Shown here in pieces: positions 56,767 through 64,000 of a DNA stretch of 64,000 nucleotides. A model generated the notes under the pieces. It saw nothing but the letters and a program-made list of their open reading frames with translations, did no database searches and was not told the DNA's origin. Positions within the stretch are counted from its first letter, which is position 1. Each line of letters begins with the position of its first letter. Position numbers and translations under genes: made by a program. The stretch is from Bos javanicus (Eukaryota > Chordata > Mammalia > Artiodactyla > Bovidae): positions 42,457,724-42,521,723 of the forward strand of contig NC_083877.1 in NCBI RefSeq assembly GCF_032452875.1, given 5' to 3'.

Positions 56767-58711
56767 ATTACTAATAGGGAAGATAAGAATTATGTTTCAT
56801 TTCATGTCAATTACCAAAACAAAATAAAAAACAATCAAGAGAAGCTGGGATCCTGCTTCCTGCATTTGTGTCTTGGAAGAAGCTGGTTTCTAAATCCCCA
56901 CGTCTGCCTCCTGGAAGAGATGCCAAGGTTTTGCTGTACTCCATGTGGGCCAGGGCATGGGGAGTTGCAGGTAGACCTTTGGAAATAGCAACAGTGGTGC
57001 CTTTGTCTGCCCTGTCACCTCCCACTCCCTCGCTGAGCCTCTGCCTCAGTTTACCTCTCTCTAAAACGAGGACAACTGCATTTGTTTCTTCCTAACTCCC
57101 TCCGTCCCTTGCACTCTGTGCTGATGAAAGCAGCGATAACTGTGACTCACGTGGAGCTTCCCAAGAACTGGTTTTACATCAAAGGTTTCTTGGAAATGTA
57201 GGAGTAAACAGCTGGCTTTTCAAAATGGCTGTTTCATTTTGCATTACTCTTCACCCCAGCTCTTTCCAGGATCCATGATGAGATTGGGGAGAGAGGGCAG
57301 CACAAAATGCCCATGGGGGAGCAAACAAGATGCCAGAAGACCTGGGGAAAGACCAGTTGTTCCCAGAGCCCACTCCTCTGCCCCCAGACAGCTCTTTGAT
57401 CCCTGGGCACCATGTCCTTGAGGTCTGTATGTTGGGCAGTACTATCCCTACCCTAGGGCAACTCTCCTCCCCACCATACAGCAAGTGTGTGTGACCAGCA
57501 AACCATAGCTGACATCAGTGGGGGCTTCAAAATCATCCACATTTATGTTTCATCCTTTTGTTGGCTCACTTATTCATTCTCAGTTTATTCAGCATTTACT
57601 GAGCACCAGTAGGTTCTGTCTGGAAATCTTGCCTCCATTTGATACCAGGAAGAGTGTGTATTTGTATTGACTTTTCTGTACAATTAGTTTCATTTACCAA
57701 GAGTGGTTTTGAACTTGAAAGTAGATGTTACTCGCAACCTTTTCTGAAAGCTGTGTCTCAAGTTCGCAGGGAGGGGCCCACTTCTCCAAAGAAGTCTTAC
57801 ATATCCTGGCCCAGGTGAGCACATCCTCATGGGCATTCAGAAGACCCAGAGGTATCTTTGCACAGTCCCGGGCTGTCCCCAGGGAAATCAGAGCCATTTG
57901 GCTGCAACTAACAAGGACTCTTTGTGTTGATGGGGTTGAGTCACCTGACGGGTCTGAGATATAACTTCCACCTCTGGGGCCAGGGGAACTGAATGCGAAA
58001 GACTAGAAGGATGGGTCAAAATGAAGATAAGATTTTACAGGAATCAAAGTAGAGTCTTGTACTTAGTGGTTAAAAGGGGGAAAAAATGACAAAAGAAGAA
58101 GGAATCCCGTCTCAATGGTGCTGTGTGGGAAACTGACCTAGAGATTTTGTTTGACTGTAAACCAAGAGCTGACCCAGCATCTGGAAGACTGAACAGCCTT
58201 TGGCAGTGTTGGCAGAGTCACAAGTGTCTAGAGATGGAGATGGGGCCCCTCTGGGCTTGTCACAGGGCAAGGCCGTATCTGAAATGTTTAGGCTCAGTTC
58301 TGGGTCCACACTTCAAAAGACACTTTAATATATTAGAAGGATCCCTCAGGTGTTTGTGTGAAACCACACCACGTGAAAAAACACTGGTGTTCAGCTAATT
58401 TATGGACTGGAATCTTTCTTCAAATAGTTGATTGGTCTGGTGGAGAGGAAGCCCAGAGAACTGCAGAAGGGCAACATCATTCTCAGATCACAACTTCCAG
58501 ACCCCTGCCTATCAAAATTTGATATGCATCTTCCCCTATCCTTTCATTTCCTCCTGGTCTCAGAAGAATTGTTGCTCTTCCTTCTTGGAGGTTGACCTCA
58601 TCTCTCCCACCCAACTTGGACATGCCTTGCCAATTACCTCCCCTTCCAGAATCTTTCATTTTTCCTTCTCTGCTGGCTACTTCCCATCCTGCAAATATGA
58701 CAAAGGTGGTG
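56767..58711. other. No gene or clear repeat recognised
   Basis: Unassigned. 57540-57620 contains a short 'tttattcagcatttactga' phrase of an old repeat. Frames at 57694-57964 and 58112-58398 lack motifs. Confidence 0.35.
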
Positions 58712-58930
58712 ATCTGGGTACCTACTATATGCCAAGTGCATGATGATTTGTCTGCCTTATCTTGGTTAATCCTCGCACCAACCCAACAAAGTATGAGATA
58801 CCTTCTCCATTTAGAGATGAGGAAACTGAGGCTTCAAGGAATTCTGTGCTATTCATTCCCAAGCTGAAGCAATTGCCAAGTGATGAAACTAGGACTCACT
58901 TCAGGTTCATCTGCCTCCAGCACTCAGAAC
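58712..58930 (+). mobile_element. MIR SINE, near full length
   Basis: 'acctactatatgccaagtg', 'ggttaatcctcgcaccaac', 'gatgaggaaactgaggctt' and 'actaggactcacttcaggt' in the MIR order. Confidence 0.88.
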
Positions 58931-59285
58931 CTCACTTCTACTCAGGCTGTTAATAACTCTCCTCCTCTTCCCAGCCAAATTCCTTTAAAGAAGTTCCTTT
59001 TCATGTATCTACTTCCTCACCTCTCATTCACTCCTCAGCCTGCTGCAGTCTGCTTTCTGCATTTACCCTCTGCAGAAATAGCACCACCTCCCTTCCAAGG
59101 TCATCAGAGATATAATGGTCAATCCCAATGACCTTTTCTCAGTTCTCATTCCAGCCAGCCTTCCTGCCACATTTGACGTACTGAGCATGTACCCTTCTTC
59201 CTTCTGTGTCTGACTGAGCTCATCTGTTCCCACCACTGCACTTCTCACCCTTCTTATCCTCCTTCCACTGTCATTAGTCATCTTA
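58931..59285 (+). mobile_element. L2 LINE, diverged ORF2 fragment
   Basis: 'ctcattcactcctcagcct', 'caaggtcatcagagatata' and 'ccacatttgacgtactgag' follow the L2 reverse-transcriptase coding region. The last of these is a worn form of the AAFDTVDH block, here TFDVL. The frame is not open. Confidence 0.55.
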
Positions 59286-60307
59286 AAGGATCTGAGGACT
59301 CAGCTAAAGTTGGAAACCAGGAATCTGAGTCTGAGATTTCCTTGGTAGGGGTAGAGGTAAGTCATAGTGTGCAAAGAATCGAACATGCTGGAAAGCATAG
59401 CTCCAGGGGTCCAACTGTCCTCATACCACCAGTGGGTGCAGTTAGAGGGGGTGGGGAAGTTATAGAGCAGAAATAAAAGGTCCAGGAAGGGGGATTGGTA
59501 GAGTCTCAAAAAACAGAGAAAGGTGGCAGGGCAGAATACAGGGAATGAGATAGTGAAGTTGAAGGAAAAAGCAGGCTGAGACCCTGGGGAAAAGGTGACC
59601 ATGATACAGAGCAGGTGAATATTGCTGGAATTATAGGAATGCTGCAGGAATGTCAAGAAATTAAGAGTCTAGATTGTTGGGATGGTTAGCCAGCTCCACC
59701 TAGACTCTGACATTCCCCTAGGTCATGGAAGGAGGTGGGCTGAATCCCCCTGACTCGAGCCTGGATCCCCTGTGAAGCTGTCTCCTCAGCAGCAAGTGTA
59801 TGTACCCCTGGGGCCCATCGTCAGCCTCCAGTTTGCCATGAGCTTGGGGTCCTGCTCCAGTGAAGGAGGGGTATGGGTCCAGGCCTGTGCTGAGTGGCAC
59901 AACTCCAGGAGTTCCCTTCACATGGAATTCCCACTGGGGGCCTGAAACTACTCCAGCAGCACCGTGCTCAGCACGCAGAAGCCCTGAATGAACCAAGAGA
60001 TGAACAAATGCATTCATTTCTTGTGCCCCTGACTCCAGTTCAGGCCAGCAGCATTCTCTGAGCAGCCAGGCTCGGTGTGAAGGAATTAGACAGATAAGAG
60101 GAGAGGAGGGAGCCAAGGAGCAGCCTGCTTCCCAGGTGCTAATATCCTTGCTGATTCTAAATTCGAGTAAAACCTTAGAGGGTTCCAAATGCAGCCTTAA
60201 TCTCTCTCTTCTGGGCTCAACATTCGCAAACCTCATTTCAAATCCCAGAAACTCTTTAGTCTGATGAACGACAGGAAGTCAGCCTTGGTGAGACCACTCA
60301 GAAATAT
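59286..60307. other. No gene assigned
   Basis: Minus frames of 118 codons (59300-59656) and 172 codons (59718-60236) run through ordinary GC-leaning DNA with no motif. Confidence 0.35.
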
Positions 60308-60482
60308 CTGGCCTTGGACCTGCCTGGTGGTCCAGTGGTTAAGAATTCACCTGGCAACACAGGGCACATGGGATATGCACCGCAAGAAGAATAGCCGCCG
60401 CCCGCCGTAACTAGAGAGAAGCCTGTGCACAGCAACCAAGACCCAGGGCAGCCCAATGGACAAAGAAATAAATAAATAATTT
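60308..60482 (+). mobile_element. CHR-type SINE, sense, with A-rich tail
   Basis: 'ctggtggtccagtggttaa', 'caacacagggcacatggg', 'gtaactagagagaagcctg' and an 'aaataaataaataat' tail. Near full length. Confidence 0.9.
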
Positions 60483-62159
60483 AATAATGTATTAGTGGTA
60501 TATTAAAAAAAGAGAGAGACATCTGGCCTCTCAGTTACTGGGCCATCCCCCACCCCCAGAGTCACCAGCTGAACGAAGTCAAATGTGTGTCCCCTGGACA
60601 GAGATGCTGCTAGGTCCTCAAGGGAAGCGTCTAGAAGCTGCATCCAATACAGCCTCTCCAGATTCTCCCAGTGGGGAAGGGGAGTTAACTGCTCATCTCC
60701 TTTGCTTCCTCTCCCATCTAATTTTACTCTGAAAGGAGTCTGAGGATCTCTTTTTATTTTCACATGGAAACAACTCCTGTCTCTAAAACCTTTGGAGTAT
60801 TTCTTGGAGAACTACCTTTTGATTCTTTTCTGTCTGCACCAACAATAGCTAGAAGGTACAAAAGGTTCTCTTCCTGATTCCCAGGAGAAGAGCACAGGAG
60901 AAGAGCCTTCCAAGGAGAGCCCCACATCCCTCCTTGCTTTGCCCACACTGAAGTAGCCATATCTCCCTACTGTGTCTGGTTCTAAGTGGCGATGCTTCAG
61001 CAGAGTAGAGTTGATGATTCAGCTACACAGAAGCAGAGCTCTCCGATGGTTACCACCATGGGCTGCTGCAGAGACTTCGAGAAGAGCCTCCCTCTCTGTC
61101 ACTTGCCAGGTTGGCCATGAGTGTTCCTGCTGCAGACCCTGGGCACCCAGGTTCCAGCTATAGGAGCTATGAAAACCCAAGCCACACTAGAGTATCCAAC
61201 TGCTGTGGCTTTATCTTTTGTGGGCAGGCCTCCTCCATCAGTACCACAACCTCTGCCCCCAAACAGAAAGCGGGGAAGAAGCCAAAGAGAGGAGCTTAGG
61301 ACAGTGGTGAGGAATGTATTGATCTACCAGACTTGGGGGGAAATCCTTTTACACAGAGCCAGCTTTGACATTCAAGTGGAGCCATTTGCCAGAGGTTGGA
61401 CCCAGACCTGAAGTGCCAGGACGTTGGTTCTGTTCAGATTCTGTGGGGAGACGCCAGGACTGAACCACTATGGTGACAACTGGCAAACCTGGGGACATGT
61501 TCGCTTGCAGATGTGTGGCACAATATTGTAAAAAAAGTTTGATCCGGTGTTAATAGACTGGAGAGTCACAGATTTATAGCTTCTTTTGGAGGAAAAAAAA
61601 GTCAAAAGATATTCTAAACTGGGTTCTTGTGGCAAAATTGTCTGTGCTGGTTACACAGAATGGGAGGGGGGTAGGGCAATGATTTCTGAAGTCCCCTCTA
61701 TGCCCATGTCGTCCCTCACACACAGCCAGGTGCTATCGATCCTGAACTCATGCCGCTGTTTTTTTTACAGTAGAGGGAGATTTCTCAATGTGCCCTTTGC
61801 CACCAAGTGATTTTTCCACACTGGATCTCCAGGCTCCTGTTGGCATTTGAATTTGCAACCCTTGGATTTGCACCTAAGAACAGCAGGAGCCACAGGAATG
61901 GCCATTCCAGCCCACAGGACTCTCCCCTGCTCCTCATTTTGCTTGTTTCCACATATCCTTGTCTGTTGCCCTCATTCTCTTTCAGCAGAGATGCCCTGGC
62001 CATGTGGTGAGGATCATGGCCACCAGAAACTTCAATTTAGAAATCCTAGTAGAAAAAAAAGAGTTTCTTTTCTCTACTTCTGAAAATCAAACCTAGTAAA
62101 GAATGCTGGCCCCACATGGGGCGTGTGCCTCAGAGCTGCAAGATGTTGTCTTTGGAATC
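60483..62159. other. No gene assigned
   Basis: Plus frames at 60972-61411 and 61807-62083 overlap in different phases and carry no motif. T-run at 61760-61767. Confidence 0.35.
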
Positions 62160-62385
62160 CAGCACTTAAGTAGCTGGTCATTGTTCTAAGCAGGTCACAG
62201 ATAGTAACTTACTGAATCCTGTTTTTTAAAGAAAGCCTATGATTTAGGTTCCATGACTGCCTCTGATACAAATGAAGAAACTGAGGTACAGATAAGTTAA
62301 GCTGCTTTCCCAAGGCCACACAGCTATTAAGAGGTAGAACTAGAATTTGAACAAGATTGTCTAGCTTGTCTGTAGAACTGAGTTC
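62160..62385 (+). mobile_element. MIR SINE, near full length
   Basis: 'gaagaaactgaggtacaga', 'cccaaggccacacagctat' and 'ggtagaactagaatttgaa' are the MIR core and 3' half. Confidence 0.88.
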
Positions 62386-62739
62386 TAGGGGGGTGAGAAT
62401 AAAAGCTGACAGGCCTCAAGGTATGAGTCAAGAAGTCACAGCACCTCTCTTGCTACATCCGACTGGTCAAAGTCAGTCACAGGACCAGCTCTGGACTTGC
62501 TGGAAAAAGTTGTCTACATAGGAATGGGAGGAATTTAGGGCTATTTTTTGCAATTTGCCATATCTTCTCATTTTCTATAACTTCATTTCAATAAAGTTGG
62601 CATGTGTCTGGCACACGAAGATGACAACTCATAGTATGTGTGGGAGAATGTGGCAAACCCTGCTATGTCCCAACTCATTATTCATTCTCCACTTCTCTCT
62701 TATTGACGGAACCCTAGTTCTTTTTTTTTTTTTTTCAGG
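62386..62739. other. No feature recognised; T-run
   Basis: T-run at 62720-62736 stands directly before the old repeat at 62740. Confidence 0.4.
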
Positions 62740-63130
62740 GTGGCGATGTGCCCAGGTACAAGTATTCACCTTCCCAGATGCCCTCATAGCTGGGCTGACC
62801 ATGTGACCCGGTTTTGGCCTATGAATGTAACTAGATGTCTCCTGGGCAGGGCCTCTAGAAGAGCTGTCATTTTCTCAGTAAAAAGGAATAGGCTCTGTGT
62901 CCCTGGCCATTTGCCTTTCCCCTTCCTGTCTCATTCCTGCCTGGATCCCATATGCAACAGTTTGGGGTGGATCAGCCATCCAGAAACCACGAGGATGTCA
63001 TGTAGGATGGCACAAAAGGGCCACAGAAGCCTGATCCCTGATGATACCACTGGGCCTCTGCTCTAGTCCTGGATGCCCCATCTCTGACCTTCTTGTCGTC
63101 TGAGAAAAATAACCCCTGCTTGTTTAATGC
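62740..63130 (+). mobile_element. Old interspersed repeat, sister of 20946-21480 (family not named)
   Basis: 'gaccatgtgacccggtttt', 'cttttgcctttccccttcc'-like text, 'ggatcagccatccagaaa' and a terminal 'aaaataacccctgcttgtt' mirror the plan of the 21-kb copy. Confidence 0.45.
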
Positions 63131-63819
63131 CACAGTCAAGAGTTGTAGATTCAGCTACTGAAAAAAGGAGTCACAAGAAAATGAGACTGAAAAGTGGGCA
63201 GAAGGCTGGCTGTGAAGCGTCGTGACTATTAGGAAGACCTGGCAGCTGCTGTGAACACTGCAGTGAGTTTCTGCCTTGTTATGCACATGTGCTTTTCTGT
63301 GTGTTTGATGTATGGGCATCTGGATGTATGTGTGTTTGGGTGTGGGGGGTGAATGTGTGCATGGAAGGAAATGCTATAGTCATGGAAAAATTTAAAATCA
63401 AACTGGAGCCCAGATTTTGAAAGATTGAAAGAACAACGTTGAAAGTGAAACGGTCAGTTTAATGGTGATGACTATAAACCGAGTACTTAATTTTGTTTTT
63501 TTTTTTTTAAGATGTCAGGATAGGAGAGTGTAGTTTCACAGCCTGGGGGCTTGGGTTGACTGCAAAGGCTAAGAATGAGCTCACAGAGTGAGCTTCCAGC
63601 GCCAGGAGCTCTGGCTCACCCTCTGGCTGTGATGATTATCTAGGATCCAGAACAGAGAGCGGACCGCCCAGCCTCTGCACGGTCAGAACACTGGGAGCCT
63701 GCACCATGTCCACCCCAGGACCAGCGAATGGAGCCCAGCCAGACGACGAGGCAGAGAGCTGGGAAAGTCTGACTTGGACAAGAGAAGACCTGGAGGGCCC
63801 TGATGGGATAATAACTATA
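63131..63819. other. No gene recognised
   Basis: T-run at 63496-63509 and TG-rich patch near 63300-63340. The minus frame at 63640-63828 has no motif. Confidence 0.4.
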
Positions 63820-64000
63820 ATAAGTCATCTATCACTGTGTAGAAACCACACCTAAAACTTGGTGTCTTAAACCAACAACGGCCAGTCATTTGCTCACAAT
63901 TCTGCAGTCTGGGTTGGAGAGGTTTTCTCTACCCCATGTGGTGCAGTGGCGTGGGCTGGGCTCACTGATGCATTCGCAGCCAGCTGGCAGATTACTGGGG
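63820..64000 (+). mobile_element. Old interspersed repeat, sister of 21890-22200, cut by the window edge
   Basis: 'acctaaaacttggtgtctt' and 'cacaattctgcagtctggg' match the 21.9-kb copy in order and orientation. It continues beyond the window. Confidence 0.5.

Noticed and set aside
59718..60236. 172-codon minus-strand frame
   Set aside because: No motif, no splice context and no codon pattern that I can support. Chance frames of this size occur in GC-leaning DNA.
1..64000. Search for tRNA, snRNA, 5S, 7SL or Y RNA genes and for operons or prokaryotic systems
   Set aside because: No match to the internal promoter or conserved core of any of these. The tRNA-like text is confined to SINE heads.

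Overview
This is a stretch of mammalian nuclear DNA from a ruminant, most likely cattle or a close relative. The call rests on the repeats: four copies of the BovB (RTE-type) LINE, about seventeen Bov-tA/Bov-A2 SINEs, three CHR-type SINEs and L1 copies with the bovine-type 3' end. I cannot tell Bos from Bubalus, Ovis or Capra by eye. There is no bacterial or phage gene organisation, no CRISPR array and no recognisable RNA gene. No multi-exon protein-coding gene could be identified, so the window reads as intergenic or intronic DNA.

Layout. 1-5.7 kb: unassigned DNA, a CHR SINE, a 1.6-kb BovB with target-site duplications (TSDs), a split MIR and an L2 tail. 5.7-9.5 kb: a GC-rich block with a signal-peptide-like reading frame, a polypurine tract, a CA/TA microsatellite and a TATA box followed by a splice-donor consensus. 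9.5-13.7 kb: an old L1 riddled with SINEs. 13.7-16.2 kb: more old L1, antisense. 16.2-25.4 kb: mostly non-repetitive, with a second TATA-type promoter candidate near 19.0 kb. 25.4-29.6 kb: SINEs, L2 split by a hAT-type fossil, and antisense L1. 29.6-40.1 kb: non-repetitive DNA with scattered MIR and SINE copies, a CRE/CCAAT/TATA-like cluster at 33.2 kb and a composite SINE at 34.5 kb. 40.9-42.3 kb: an L1 with an 18-bp TSD that was itself hit by a BovB. 42.3-48.3 kb: mostly non-repetitive and GC-rich, with a GC-box/G-quadruplex block at 44.7 kb and a CpG island with a CTCF-like site at 47.1 kb. 48.3-56.8 kb: two antisense BovB copies, an L1 3' end, two tandem retroviral LTRs and SINEs. 56.8-64 kb: mostly non-repetitive, with MIR, L2 and CHR copies.

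Most open frames here are translations of SINEs, of BovB reverse transcriptase in either strand, or chance frames in GC-rich DNA. The parts most likely to have a cellular function are the promoter-like segments (7.8, 19.0, 33.2, 44.7 and 47.1 kb); these are motif-based inferences, not demonstrated promoters. The parts with the strongest direct sequence evidence are the mobile-element insertions with exact TSDs. I found no previously undescribed biological system.
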